A stretch of DNA of 64,000 nucleotides from Manduca sexta. Lineage: Eukaryota > Arthropoda > Insecta > Lepidoptera > Sphingidae. Where the stretch lies: NCBI RefSeq assembly GCF_014839805.1, contig NC_051119.1, forward strand, positions 9,355,245-9,419,244. Reading direction: 5' to 3'. Each line of letters opens with the position of its first letter. Position 1 is the stretch's first letter. Below, one piece after another: positions 1 through 12,200 of this stretch. The notes under the pieces are model-generated. The model did no database searches and was not told the origin of the DNA. It saw nothing but the letters and a program-made list of their open reading frames with translations. A program made the translations under genes and the position numbers.

Positions 1-96
1 GTGATGTGTTCCACGAACTTTATTAATTACGAACACACGCGGCTTCCTTTCCGGAATGGAATGGATTAACTTCTCCTAACGTCTGTTTTAGCCAAA

Positions 97-375
97 GCTG
101 CGATAGCATAGTTGGTTGTGGAACGGACTGCCGAGACGAATGTCTGCAGGTTCAAAGGCCACGTCATTGATTTTTCTTAAATTATGAGTGTATTTTTTGT
201 GAATTATCTTGCTTTAATGGTGAAGGAAAACATCATGAGGAAACCCGCATAACTGAGAAGTTCTCTATAGGAATTTTGAGGGTATATGAACTCTACCAAT
301 CTGCACTAGGCCAGCGTGGTGGAGGCTCGTGTCCAGCAGTGGAACAGTTTATTATACAGGGCTGATATTATTATT
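97..375 (+). repeat. tRNA-headed SINE, family A
   Basis: Starts with a degenerate tRNA-like head (gatagcatagttgg, then a B-box-like gcaggttcaaagg) and ends with the tail 'cagtgg...gggctgatattatt'. The same family recurs at 10275-10525 (+), 36150-36382 (-), 41210-41572 (-), 54868-55070 (+, head missing) and 56135-56455 (-). Tail fragments lie at 47560-47660 and 48090-48150. Family assignment is by eye across these copies. Confidence 0.75.
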
Positions 376-413
376 TTATTAAAACGTTTCTCTTCGTTGA
401 CGAATTGAAAGTT

Positions 414-551
414 ATGGTAAAGAGATCTTTAGCAAAGCTAGGGGAGAGTCTATTGAGAATAAAGGAAGAGATAGAAGGTGCTCTGGCGAAGCTTCAGCAA
501 TGCAAAGGGTGTAACTGCCATGAGCCTTTCGATCAGTCTTCAGTTTTGTAA
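414..551 (+). CDS. Candidate coding island 1 (unknown gene)
   Basis: A 45-codon open frame, starting MVKRSLAKLGESLLRIKEEI and ending in a Cys-rich piece CKGCNCHEPFDQSSVL before TAA. It lies in an otherwise stop-rich AT region, and its composition and amphipathic helix look coding. A pyrimidine tract (tttctcttcgttg) and an AG at 410-411 could make an acceptor. The stop overlaps a GTAAGG donor at 548, so it may be an internal exon ending in SSV plus two bases. I do not recognise the protein. It could be a last exon of a gene upstream of brp, a nested gene, or a chance frame. Confidence 0.3.
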   Translation: MVKRSLAKLGESLLRIKEEIEGALAKLQQCKGCNCHEPFDQSSVL

Positions 552-3239
552 GGAAACACGCACAATTAGAAAACATACTTAATTATTGATTTATTTTTAG
601 AGACAGCTTCATAATCGTTGCAATTACACAACTTAGGACTAATCTAATAAGATTTTGTATTTGTGGACGCACACAACTGGTCAATAGGTACGGTACACAC
701 TGCGCGTTATACCTGTAAGGCTTTTAGTGTCTTATTGTTTTATAAATAAATATTAAATTACTATAACTAGACAAAATTTCTGGTTAAATTTAGAAATTAT
801 TTTAGTGTGAGTTATCGCAATAAACGTATTTCTTTATTAGTATTGCTAAAAGTATCCTACTAAACAGATTTCGATTCAAAGAAAACTTAATACTGTTCTA
901 AAAAAAATTCATCGGAAAATTATAGTTCAATGACCTTTTGACAATCGTATAAAGTAAATTACGGTATTCTAAAGTAGTATTTTTTAATTAATATTTGATT
1001 TAGATAATTAAATAAGACCAAAACTTATCTTACTTTCATCACCTTGGAGGTAACTTACGTAGAATTCTAGACAAGTTCTTTGAAATTATGAATTTATTAT
1101 AAGGTTTTAGAAATCCACCTGAGCCTGCGTCAAAGTTTAAAAGAAATTCTGACAGTTTTTGTTTATTTATTAATCTAGACATCTATGGGAATATCCATAA
1201 TCATTTATTTAAATTAATTTTGTTTTACCTTAAATATGATATTCCTAAACTCTCTTCTAATAGGACTATTGAACGTACATTCTTAAAATGTTATTTAAAT
1301 AAATTTTACGAGTTCTTATTTTTTTTTTTTAGATAGACAACGATATTCGATATTTTAAAATCAAAGTTATACGCGATGAAAACATAATTGACATATATTT
1401 TATTTTCACAACTAAAGATTCATAACTATTAAAACGTAAAACAACGTAATCTGACAAGATTCGTTTTTTAAAAACTAAACATTCATCATTACTCGAGGAA
1501 AACATAAAGTTTATAGTGGAATAAACAGCTAGATTTATTAGCGAGCGAGCGAGGCATGCGACGTGTGAGAAGTATGTCCATGTTTCAGCGAGGCAATAAT
1601 TCCGACCTTTTTAGGGTTGTCAGAGGTAAATATGAAGGGAAATTTTAATATCTTTCAATCTAAATTGAAGAAATGCGTTATTTGTGGTAGAGACGGCAAA
1701 TATTTTCATTTGTTCGAACAGGATTTTAAAAAAATGTTAACGATAATTTCGTGAAAATACAACTATACTATCCAAAAAATATAGTCACTTAAAGATAAAT
1801 AAAATCTTGGTGTTATAGACTAAAATCATCAGGTAAACCTACCTCCCTACCTACAAACGACTCTGTGTTATAATATTCAGAAACATGCGAAGTGGAACAC
1901 TGCACACACTAGTTCAAGCCGGCGCGGCGCGGCGCGGCCATTTAAATTTATGTTTGTATAATACGGCGTAGAGAAGACAAGCACACGCGACAACCCTACG
2001 TCTTTCCCATGTTTTCCAGACCGAAGAGCGCCATGCCCGCTGCGCTTTTAAACGGCCCTTTAATAAACGACTTTACATACCATATTTTTGAAGCGAAAAT
2101 TCGTTGAATTTTTGTATGAAATTTATTTAAGTTTAGTTTATTCTTAATTGTGTGAAAGTTGATTGTACAATGGAGAATGTTAGTTAGTTTTGATTATCAA
2201 GGCCGTCTAATTTTATGCGGAATAATTTAAATTTTAACTTTTTATTGGTTCAGTCGCCATTGTTAACCTCAGGTAAATATTGATATTTACAATGTCGTGA
2301 GTAGTTAGCGAATTATCAGAATACTTCCTATCGATAGCAAAATTAGATTAGATATTGACGCAAACCAGAATAATGGTTCATATACTTTGTAAATATATGT
2401 TGATAAAAATGTATTCCAATTTTGCCAAAAAGACAATATTATTTGTATCTACTTTTTATTTGCTATATCTACTAAAAATGTTTCAAACCTACGAAGTTTC
2501 AGTTAATCTCTGACGATAAACAATTTTATAAATGCAGTAATCTGTACCTTAGTTACGAAGCGAAACACCTAAAGAAGTCAACCAGATGTCATTACAGGGA
2601 CATCAATACATTATTTACCTAAATTAGTTTAGTAATTTTTATTAAAGAAAACAATATTGAAAAGAAAAAACCATAAAATTACTTAAATAGCCTTGTAATA
2701 ATTATTTCCTTCGTCTTCGATTTTAAAAACTAATTTACATTTAAATATTCTAAATTCAAATTATTTAACACAAACCACAGACTAAAATAACACGATAACG
2801 AAACTTTTTTAATTAAACACTACGGAGATGTGCACGCAGTTCGGGGTAACCGCCCGCGTAAAATCGATAACACCATCCACTTACTAGACCAGGAGGCTGG
2901 GGGAGGGAGGGGAGGTTCCAAATGTAATTTATAATTTTGAATTTCATCCTCTTGTTACTCTTTAAATTTTTTAGGTTATGTCCATGATAGGGGCTTAAGT
3001 TTTCGTGTGGTTAGAGAAGGTGGTTAAGAGAGGACCCACGAGTTAAGCTAAATAAAAATTGTTTTAGGCACAATTTAAATATGAGATGTAAGTTATAGGA
3101 CATAGTGCAACATCAAAGTTACAAAAACGCTCAAATATATTATATTGCTTATTTTACTTACGTTAAAAAAATGCATATTCTTCATTAAGCGGTTTGATAT
3201 TCAACGACAGTTCTATGAATAATCATTTAATCCTTATCT
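552..3239. other. AT-rich stretch, no gene seen
   Basis: Dense stops in all frames and no repeat family I can name. A short GC-rich patch with three gcgcg(g) units sits at about 1915-1940, followed by a less AT-rich stretch up to 2050. Possible regulatory or upstream-intron DNA. Confidence 0.5.
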
Positions 3240-3370
3240 ATCTTCTATCTATCTATACTTATAATAAATCTGTAGAGAGGTCAATTCTGTACATGAAATA
3301 TATTTCCAAAATAACTATCAGGGGGTGATTAGGGATCGATACTGATGCCAAAAATGCAATTAGTAAAATT

Positions 3371-3373
<3 letters not shown>

Positions 3374-3402
<29 letters not shown>
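3374..3402. repeat. (CTGT)n microsatellite
   Basis: About seven uninterrupted tetranucleotide units inside the dispersed repeat. A shorter run of the complementary unit (acag) occurs at 61718-61738. Confidence 0.9.
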
Positions 3403-3403
<1 letters not shown>

Positions 3404-3946
3404 ATAACCGTTATAGAAACAAAAACTACTCAACGGATTTTAACGAAACTTGGTACAATTATTTATCATACTTCTATGCTGGTTATAGTATACTTTTCAT
3501 CACGCTACAATTAATAGGAGCAGAGCAGTGAAGGGAAATGTTGGGAAAACGGGAGAAGTTACTCCATTTTTTAATCTTCCGTCGCGTGTGCAACCTTAAT
3601 GGTTAAAGCTACGCAGAAATCATGTATGACGGAAATGTTCTCCTTAAAATTATATAATAAATATCCCACGACAGCATATGTCTATCTTTTATGGTTGACT
3701 CACAATAACACGTGTAACTCCCGATAGCTTAGCAGTTTGAAGTTTTCTCATTATATTTGTCTACTCTTACGTTTATAACACTCTCAGTCATCCCTAATTA
3801 AAAAGTTAACATTATTAAATCTTCCATAAAAAAGAATCATAGAAATCGGTATAGAAACACCAAAGTTATACATGAAATACGCTAATAATAAGCCATCATG
3901 CGTGAATACTGAACATGCTATAAGGATTATTTTTGTATATATATAA

Positions 3947-4058
3947 GGTCGCGAACGCACAGGCAGGCGGCTTGCTTGGCACCTAGAAGCCTCTAGGTGC
4001 CAAGCGAATCACCTAGCGAGTAGCTTCGTAAAACGAACATTCTCGAACGTTCGCGACC
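3947..4058. repeat. Foldback element with inner hairpin
   Basis: An 11-bp inverted repeat (GGTCGCGAACG at 3947-3957, its complement at 4048-4058) encloses a perfect 14-bp stem with a 4-base loop at 3974-4005 (GCTTGGCACCTAGA). No coding. It may be a tiny MITE inside the larger repeat. Confidence 0.7.
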
Positions 4059-4115
4059 GGCTCCATTTTTGAAGTCCGAAATCCACGCGGGCGAAGCTGC
4101 GAGCGGAAGCTAGTT

Positions 4116-6198
4116 GACAATATTAATCGTCATCACAAAATGATTTCATAAAGTGACCCATAACCGCAATTACCCTAGCAAGGTTCATGCGTTTATAAAC
4201 TAGGTTTTTGCCGACAGATGTCGTGTTTCCCTCGGGTATAAAACATATACTATCAAACCCTCTATTAGTGTCTATGCTAATCATTTACTATAAACAAGCA
4301 CGTTTCCCTCTCTAAAAAACATTTTCCCTACAAACTACACATTCTGTAGGTACAGGTGCTTGGGCTGACCCCACGCGGTAATTGCACTCGCGTTCCCACG
4401 CCGACAACCACTTACCCGAGCGAAACAAGTGAATAAAATTGTTCCACTTTTATAAAAGCGTACACAATCGCCAAATCAGACGTCTTTATGGAATATATTG
4501 AGTTAACATCAGATTATTGTAACTAGTGAGCGTCCGGTGGTAAAAATTCGACCGTCACATATATTTTTTTTTGTAACACGTATTATAGCTACATCATTTT
4601 TATTTTTCTTCGCCATTTCTGTATAATATGGACTTTAAGCATATCAATCCGTGTGCGCAATGTGCTTTATAAGGTAAAACGTTTTTTATTAGCGTACTAA
4701 TGTATAGATAAACTAGATCTCGCTCGCGGCTCCGCCTGCTTTATATTTCCTGGAATAAAAAGTAGTTTTAGCACTTAGAAGTATTGAAGCTTCCTATAAG
4801 TGAAGAAATTTAAAATCGGTTTAGTAGTTCCTTAAATTAGCGCATTCGAACAAAGAAACTCTTCAGCTTTATATATTAATAAGTAGGACGTTCTTTATAT
4901 ATTTTTTACGAGGACAGCGAAGTGACTCCTTGCACCTGATTGTAATAATGATTATAGAGTATCGATTGACGGCGATCGCCAGTCAATACAATTGTGTTGG
5001 CCTGTCCGGATAGATATACAGAGGATATTGGAACACTACATTCTTCATGACTATGGGTTATTTTACATCTAGTGCACAGTTGTCATGGATATCTACAAAT
5101 ATCCCACCATAAGCAAAACGTACACCATAGTACTTAAAAAAGACTGGTTTCACAAGGATATTTCCAATTGCTGTTGCACGTAAAGTCGTTGGTCCTGCGC
5201 CTGATCTCTCTCCGGTCATATCGTATTACCATCTCACCGGACTATGAGAGTGAAGGAACAGAGAGTGCAGCTGTGTAAATCGCACAGATTAGTGCACTGT
5301 AATATTTCCTACGTAACTGGCTGATCTTCGAAAAGTCGGCTAGGAGGGAATGATTCAATGGCTGTTCTATTAACTAAAGCCGGTAAGTTTTTTGGTCAAC
5401 GTTATTTTTAATCAATACAGTTATCAAGTCTTGTCAGTCTGTCACTTCATCCTCATCAGCCTATATTTTAGTCCCCTGCTGGTATAGACCTTCTCTAACA
5501 CGCGCTATTTCACCCGGTTTTCGGCCTATCTCAACCAGTTCCTGCCATCAACTTTCGCCAATCGTCACTCCACTTAGCCGGAGCTCTTCCTACACTACGT
5601 GTTTCTTCACCATACCAGTTCAGAAACCTATCTCCAAAATCAGCATAGTATAAGATAGTTAGTAATTATGAACATTTTGGAGTAAGTTCCAAAGTTCATC
5701 ACACATAAATCAAAAATAAACTCAAATTACGCCGTAAAAAGTGCAGCTAATCACATATCTAAAGGGTTATATCAGTGGAGGCGTGTGTCCACCCCATCCC
5801 ACTTAAGTGGGGGTGTTAACACCTCAATGGCACGTATAATGTCCAGTCACTTAACGTAATCTGGTGCACGAGTGATGTAGCCCGAGCGAGAATGTTTTAA
5901 CAAGGTTATTTGTGTTGCGAGTTGACATTGCGACATTACATTACATACGTATTTTTACATAGCTATATTTTGGTCCCATAAAGGGTCTTTGAGGTTAAAT
6001 GTGATTGCTCTAAGAATGTTCTGCCTGCCAACGAAATTAACATCAGAATTTTTGATGGTTCAGCAAATATTAAAAGTATTAATACGCTTGTTTAGATTTA
6101 TTAACTGTTGCTAACAATTCATTACTTGTATTGGCACTTATTGAATATAGAGTATCGATTGAAGGCAATCGCCAGTCCTTACAATTATTGTTATATTT
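4116..6198. other. Non-coding DNA with repeat fragments
   Basis: Holds a short 'ctcgcggctccgcctgc' repeat piece (4705-4890) and a 'gagtatcgattgacggcgat' motif at 4958 that recurs near 6152 as a slightly altered copy. A SINE family C fragment lies at 5185-5345 and a dispersed fragment at about 5440-5640. No gene seen. Confidence 0.5.
5185..5345 (+). repeat. SINE family C fragment
   Basis: Carries 'ggtcctgcgcctgatctc' and 'ctatgagagtgaaggaacag', shared in inverted form with 8965-9215, 26888-27055 and 57048-57490. The tRNA-like head is missing here. Confidence 0.65.
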
Positions 6199-6490
6199 TT
6201 TTTATTGCTTTTAATGACGAGACGAACTTGGCGTTCGTCTGAAAGTAAGCGATACGACCCATAAACAGTAGAAACACCATCCAACATCTTGAATTACAAA
6301 GTATTGTTTGGATTCCACCGCGCTCGCCATCCTGAGACAGGAGATGTTAAGTCTTATTATGTCCAATAGTTGCACTGGCTACAATGTCTTTCAAACTGGA
6401 ACACAACAGAGAACATTGTAACTAGGCGGGAGAAAGAGACATTGCTGTGGTATCTACCCAAGAAAACTCACATATGATAGACCTACCACC
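6199..6490 (+). repeat. Dispersed retroposon, family D
   Basis: Shares the blocks 'accatccaacatcttgaatt', 'ctcgccatcctgagacagga' and 'ggaacacaacag' with copies at 43578-43735 (+), 48931-49225 (+) and 56473-56705 (-). It begins with a T-rich 'attgctttgaatgac'-like end and has no coding capacity. Confidence 0.7.
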
Positions 6491-6534
6491 GGTATTATGC
6501 CGATTCGAACCATATTATAGGTAATATGCATTAG

Positions 6535-6760
6535 CATTTGTCGTCTGGACGCGTACTCAGTTAAAAGGGCGTTGATGCGTGAACTACTGACATCGGTACG
6601 GACTACGGAGTTAGACACGCGTCGGCTTGCGGATAAACATAATAGTCTCATGTTTGTAGCCTTGAAGGCAAGCGCAACTAGTGCGTATGCGTTTGCGAAG
6701 CTCTTTAATGTGATAAAGAAGGAAACCGTCACGGAGAACCGTCGATGTTTTGGGCCTTAG
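6535..6760 (+). CDS. Candidate coding island 2 (unknown gene)
   Basis: An open frame running VKRALMRELLTSVRTTELDT, RRLADKHNSLMFVALKASAT, AYAFAKLFNVIKKETVT and ending RRCFGP-stop at 6760. The frame is open from 6513, beyond any needed acceptor; AGs at 6534 and 6560 could serve. Base composition is visibly richer than the flanks and the helix-forming sequence looks like protein. Joining the donor at 547 to the AG at 6534 would keep the frame. I recognise no family. It could be a decayed transposon piece. The antisense frame over the same bases is probably its shadow. Confidence 0.35.
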
Positions 6761-7237
6761 TTTATCTATCTACCTATGCAGTCGAGTCTTTGGCGTCGGT
6801 ATAAAATAATAAAAACATCGCCATGTGTACAGTTATATGTTTCAGAATTTAGCGCACATCTTGAACGTAGCCAATAAATTGTATGTCAGAGTGTGGAGAT
6901 GTTTAGATATTTTGTGACGTTAAATACCTAAATGATTTTAGATAACATTTCGTACCCGGACGAAGTGAGTCATGCTATATCATATAGGGTACATTTATTC
7001 CCAGAAAACTATACAGTTAGACTTCTAAGAAAAGTTTTAATCAAACGAAGCCGCCTTACTAACCTAGTAAAAATAAAATATTTCAAAACTTTGCAAGTCT
7101 TAAATTTTAAATGAATTTATTAAGTGACATTATCAGACTTAACTACTGCCAGTTAATACCGCTAGAGACCTATTTAATTAAATACCTCGTGTTTCATTTG
7201 GATGTTTTCGTTCGCGGGCCGAATGAATATTTGATAT

Positions 7238-7404
7238 GAACAAACGATTGTAGGCCTTGGTGGTATTGATTCTGACGAAATTAAGGAAGAAAATAGGGCG
7301 CAGGGAGCGCGGAAGGGTCGCGGTGGCCGCGCGACTGTAGCAAGCGACGCGGAAAGCGGCAATTTAGAATCAATTTTACGATATAACAGCGATAGCTACT
7401 TTTG
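7238..7404 (+). CDS. Candidate coding island 3 (unknown)
   Basis: In one frame from an AG at 7236-7237 the sequence reads GLGGIDSDEIKEENRAQGAR, KGRGGRATVASDAESGNLES and ILRYNSDSYF-stop. It is charged, Gly/Arg-rich and GC-rich compared with the flanking intron-like DNA, and ends at a stop at 7402-7404. There is no ATG in the frame, so it would need upstream exons. It could equally be a CpG-rich regulatory patch that happens to be open. No family recognised. Confidence 0.25.
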
Positions 7405-7759
7405 ATGTATTTATTTAGATATGTTTGGTAGGTAAAAGCATTGTATTAAAATAATTGGATACCTATAATACGTAACGAACCATTTTCCTGAATATTTAGA
7501 GCACTAATACTTTATAAATAAAATATTCTGGAACATTCTAAAAGAAATAATTTACGTACCTTCTGTTATTGAGGCGTTGAAGATCATTGAACAAGTTATC
7601 GAAAATCACGATGGTTACTTACTTTTATTCGCGGTTTCAAACTGTGTGAAATACTTTTGCTGATATAAAATTCGCAGTGTATCCTTTTTTGTGATCAAAG
7701 TAGCTGTCAGTTAGAGTCAGATAAGACCCTAACTGTTAATATTCTACTAAATATCAGCC

Positions 7760-8160
7760 CGGAGTTTGAAATTTGTATCCGATGTGGCGATAGGACTGCC
7801 TCAGTGGCGTAGTTGTATTGCATGTCCGGTACAATAGTGCTCTGAGGTCCTGGGTTCGAATCTCGGGTCGGGCAAAGTGATATTTGGGTTTTTCTGCTCA
7901 GTATCAGCCCGGAGTCTGGAATTTGTGCCCGATATGGCGATAGGCTCGCCCCCTATCACATCATGGGACGGAACATACTTGGCGAAAAGTGGGTGCGCTA
8001 GTTGCGCCTCTGCATACCCCTTCGGGGATAAATGCGTGATGTTATGTATGTGGCGATAGGCTGGCCTCTATCACATCATTGGACGAAACACATGGAAAAA
8101 TGGGTGCCATATTTGCACCTGTTTCCCTTCGGGGATAAAGTCGTGGCGTTTGTCTAGCCT
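7760..8160 (+). repeat. SINE family B inserted into another copy of itself
   Basis: The inner tRNA-headed SINE is 7795-8047: head actgcctcagtggcgtag, B box gggttcgaatc at about 7852, 3' part with 'ataggctcgccccctatcac' and 'ccccttcggggataaatgcg'. It is flanked by a perfect 13-bp duplication ATGTGGCGATAGG at 7782-7794 and 8048-8060. The outer, more diverged copy of the same family is interrupted exactly there and continues to about 8160. Another copy lies at 47285-47560. Confidence 0.88.
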
Positions 8161-8964
8161 GGACATGGTTCACCTTCTGGCAAATTTTATCCCTTTCATT
8201 TACTTCTAACAAACATCCAAAAAAATTTAAATTTAAATATCGCTTCCACACCACACATATTATGGCTAAATTTAAATTAAAGTACATATAATATTATATA
8301 TATGCATGGAAATTTTTGTGTGCACAATATTAACAATCTATTGTGTGCTTTACAAAATAGAAATAATTATAAAGTTAGCGTAGTACCTTTTTAGAAACTA
8401 CACATAACATTAGGACCCAATATAATAATTTACATTTTAATTTTTACAATTTACATTCAACCATAAGCGATAGCGGAAAGCCTATATAACACGAAGCCTG
8501 CTAACATGTCCTTTACCTAATACCTCTGTCAACCGGTCGCGTTCGCGTGTTATTACCCGCGTACGAGGGCTACACAAATATTTTTGCTATTTCACCGTGT
8601 ATATGAACTGCGACTTGTGATATATCGTTGCGCTTTAAAAAAAATAGGTAGGCAAAGGTATCAACAAATACAAAGCCTAAGGTTGTGGAATCAGTAGTCT
8701 AATACTTTTCAATAAGAACGTCGTAGGCTGATTAATTCATTTATACGGAATATCTGTCCTTAAAGGAGAGCTCAGCGTAAATACATTGAGGTCGTCTCTA
8801 AGAACTAAACTTTAAATCAATTCGAGCTATTTTACATCAACAATAAAACTTGTTCGCAGAACAAATTACAACACGAATGAATTAGAAATAATACTCGTAT
8901 GAAAGCAGTAGTTCTATTGCCTCATTTTTATATTCAGTCAGGTTATAAATTGAATGAATCCTTC
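8161..8964. other. AT-rich non-coding DNA, nothing seen
   Basis: No open frame of interest and no recognised repeat. Confidence 0.5.
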
Positions 8965-9215
8965 CTAGCCAAAATTCGGCCACGACGGCCAATCCCAACA
9001 GAGATTAGCTAGGTACGGAAGAGATATTACAGTGCGCAAATGTGTGCGTAATACACAGAAACTGTCTCTTTTCTTTCACTCTCATAGTCCGGTGAGACAG
9101 CACTCCGACATGACTGGAGAGAAATGAGATGCAGGACCAATAACTTTTCATGCTTTCCGAGGCACAAAGATATCACGCAGTCAGCTTCCCGACTTAGAGC
9201 TGCCACTGAGCAATT
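8965..9215 (-). repeat. SINE family C copy
   Basis: Contains 'ttcactctcatagtccggtg', 'catgactggagag' and 'tgctttccgaggcac', shared with 57048-57490. The tRNA-like head that marks this family's minus orientation at 57490 is lost here. Confidence 0.65.
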
Positions 9216-12200
9216 GTTAAATAAGGTTACGTTGAATTATAATTTTTTGATCAAAAACATTTATCTGACGCTTGAAAGTACAGTTTTAAGTTGCATTAAT
9301 CAATAATAAAGTTGGATTCACTGCTCATTCTGAATATTTAAGTACATGTATAAAAAGAAAAGTTTATAAAGGCGAGATTCAAAAACATTGACTTACATAA
9401 AGAAAGTCAATAAATAACCCTTAACCTAAAAAGGTAATAAAACCTTAATTACAGAGAAAACATAAAAACAAAATTACCCGTTCGGATTTGTAATTAAACT
9501 GTTTTGCAATTGTTTGCATTGTTACATTGTACAGCTGAAGTAATTAGCCGAGTTAAGTTTGTTAAGGTTATAATGATTGTAAAGTTGATGAAAAATTTAT
9601 TAATTGGTAAAAAAGTTAATCTATCGATTGACTTTAATGCGATTAAACTTTTATACTGTATATCGTGATATTTTCCTACAGGTGGAAAGAGTTTTATTTA
9701 ATAATCGATAGTATCTTATCTCAGTAGCATGTGGACTTTTCGATTTAAAAAATTGTAAGCATTTTAGAAGACTGTAAGTGTTGAAATTCACCCATTCTAT
9801 CCAACAAATCTAGAAATATCGTTAAGTACATAATCAAATCGATTATAATTTCTTCTAGAATGTTCTTTTCACATTCAGATTCTTGCTCGTTCGTCGACTA
9901 CACGGATAAAATACAAAATGGAGCAATAAATAATACATAACACGGTACAGATAGGATGAAAACTAATAAAACTCCGCTGTACGGACGAACTGTGAATACT
10001 GAACGAGTATTTAGGTTAAGTTCGTATTGCGAGGCGTTTTCACCAAATTCAACGGTTTTACTGCGCGCGTATCGTAAACCTTCTATTACAATATGATTCG
10101 CGAATGGCTCGTAAAACTACCGGATTTTTGATTTTCGAAGCGAAAAGCGAAGGACACAATGCTGCGATTCCTTTTTTGAAATTCGATTCGTTGGGTTTTC
10201 GGTTTTTGACGAATAAACGTATGGAGAAGACGAAAAGTTCCGATTCCTTTTTCGAAATTAATATTTTAAAAATATAGGATGAGATGGCAGAGCATTGAGA
10301 GTGAAACAGACTGCCAAAATAAATGTGCACAGATTCAAAACCAGGGAGCGTGCATCTCTGATTTTTCTAAAGTTGTGCTAGTTTTAGCGATGAAGGTAAA
10401 TAGACAAAAAAAATATAATTCTATCAACCCATACTACTAGTGTGGTAGACTAAGGCCTAATCCCTGTCAGTAGTAGAGGCCGTAACCAGCAATTGGACAG
10501 TATATAATTAGGCTGATATTATATCTCTACCAATTATAGTCCTCACTTTATTTTCAAGTAATGTCTAGTTTTACCAGACAGTAAAAGAGAAAAATCGCTA
10601 TACATTTAATGAAGTGCAATTGCGCATTTAATTGATGTTAATTATGCAAGCCATGAATGATGGCCGCATGACGTCACCGACTTTAATATCTCGTCCATTA
10701 ACGCCAATTACCAAGGTTTTATCTTAGATTTTATGTACTGTGTAATAAGGTGAATTATTAACTACCGTATAATTCGGGGGGAATAGATATAATAATTTGA
10801 TTTACTTTAGGTTATTGACGTATATTCTATAAACACGAACGTCCATATAAACTATTTGTTCAAAATCTGAACTAAAATGGTAACCAAAACGTCACTGTTA
10901 TAACTTATTTATTCACTTGAACAACAAATAATTTTACTTATTTGACTAATATTTTTATTCAAATCCAGGCTTACACTTAGACTCGAGTTCTTATATCATG
11001 AGCGCAACTTCATACACTATCGCAAGCTGTCAATATTGACTACACTAAAGTCTGTTTGAATGGTTTGCAGTTCAATTCAGTTGAACACAGTGAATAGTCG
11101 GAACGCCAAATCTAGTACGTAGTACATATATATCGAAGCTTTAGGTACTCTTATCCGATTAATAAACAAATTTATGAATAATTTTAGCAATAAAGTTTAA
11201 ATAAATTTAATTTATATAGATACAGTAAACGGCATAAGTCATGAGCACAGATGGACAGTGGTTTACGGCGAGCTAGTTTAACTACAAATTAAACGAAAGT
11301 GCACAGTGGTCGCATAGCACGTGTGAGCCAATAGACAACAAGCATTTATGAAGGAACCAATCACGCGAAACATCGGCGCGTTGGACGTTAAACTGATCAA
11401 TCACGAGTGTGCTCACGACTCGTGCCTCAATCTTTATATGTTTTATAATCACAAGATTAGTTTCATTCATATACTTAAGCCCTTTATTATTGTGTCTTGT
11501 TTGCATGAAAAATGCTTCTTTTATTGATATTAGTAAGGTAGTGTGAGTGAAGAAAGCAAGTGTCTAACAAGGCCTACCATGTTTTTGTTATTGTAATACA
11601 AAAAACATACTGCAATTTTTTGTTAGTTGTTTTATTGTGAAATTGTATATGTTGCAATTTAGTTAAAGGTTATTCTTTATAATATTTCATGAAACAATTT
11701 TATAAATATTTTAAAAGTAGATGTGCCTTCAATAGTTCCTTTACCTTATACCAATAAATCCACCCACGCTTTAAATATAGACGAGACTACCCTATCAAAT
11801 TAAACTACCTTCCCCGAAATGTTTGGGTAGCCGCTGCGCGCCAAACATTCCTGCAATACCTACCCAAACGACTCCGTTAGTTCATTAAACTGTCGATCAC
11901 AGCAGCTCGTAAATAGCTGTTCATGCGAAAACACAATCTTAGTAGATTTAATGAAAATTCGTATAACCGGTAAGGCACGATTAAATTTTGTATTTGCTTT
12001 TTGAAAATGTGTTCAATTTATCAAATGGCAAAAATTTAGATTTATCGGCAGGAATATTTTTGGTATAAATTACCCGGAAGACAACGTGAAACAACGTCTG
12101 TTTATTCATAATGTTTTATAATATAGATGTTGTCTTTGGACATTGTGTAACTATAACACTAAAAGTAAATTAAATTTATATAACGAAATAAAGTTGTCGA

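Larger units (their letters stand above)
3240..4115. repeat. Dispersed repeat ending in 'gcgggcgaagctgcgagcggaagctag' type terminus
   Basis: Begins around 'ctatacttataataaatctgtagag', carries a (CTGT)n microsatellite at 3374-3402 and the 'aaaaactactcaacggattt' block, and ends with the reverse form of the 'ggctccgcccgcg' terminus. Related pieces lie at 4705-4890, 22305-22790, 40725-41030, 49552-50585, 54465-54665, 58805-59500 and 60640-61592. No coding capacity is visible. The class (SINE-like, MITE or Helitron relic) is unclear. Confidence 0.55.

Noticed and set aside
6454..6732. 92-codon minus-strand frame over coding island 2
   Set aside because: It overlaps the more protein-like plus-strand frame and part of a family D repeat; I treated it as the shadow.
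7877..8287. Open frames around 7877-8287 and 47287-47576
   Set aside because: They lie within tRNA-headed SINE family B copies and translate the same non-coding sequence.
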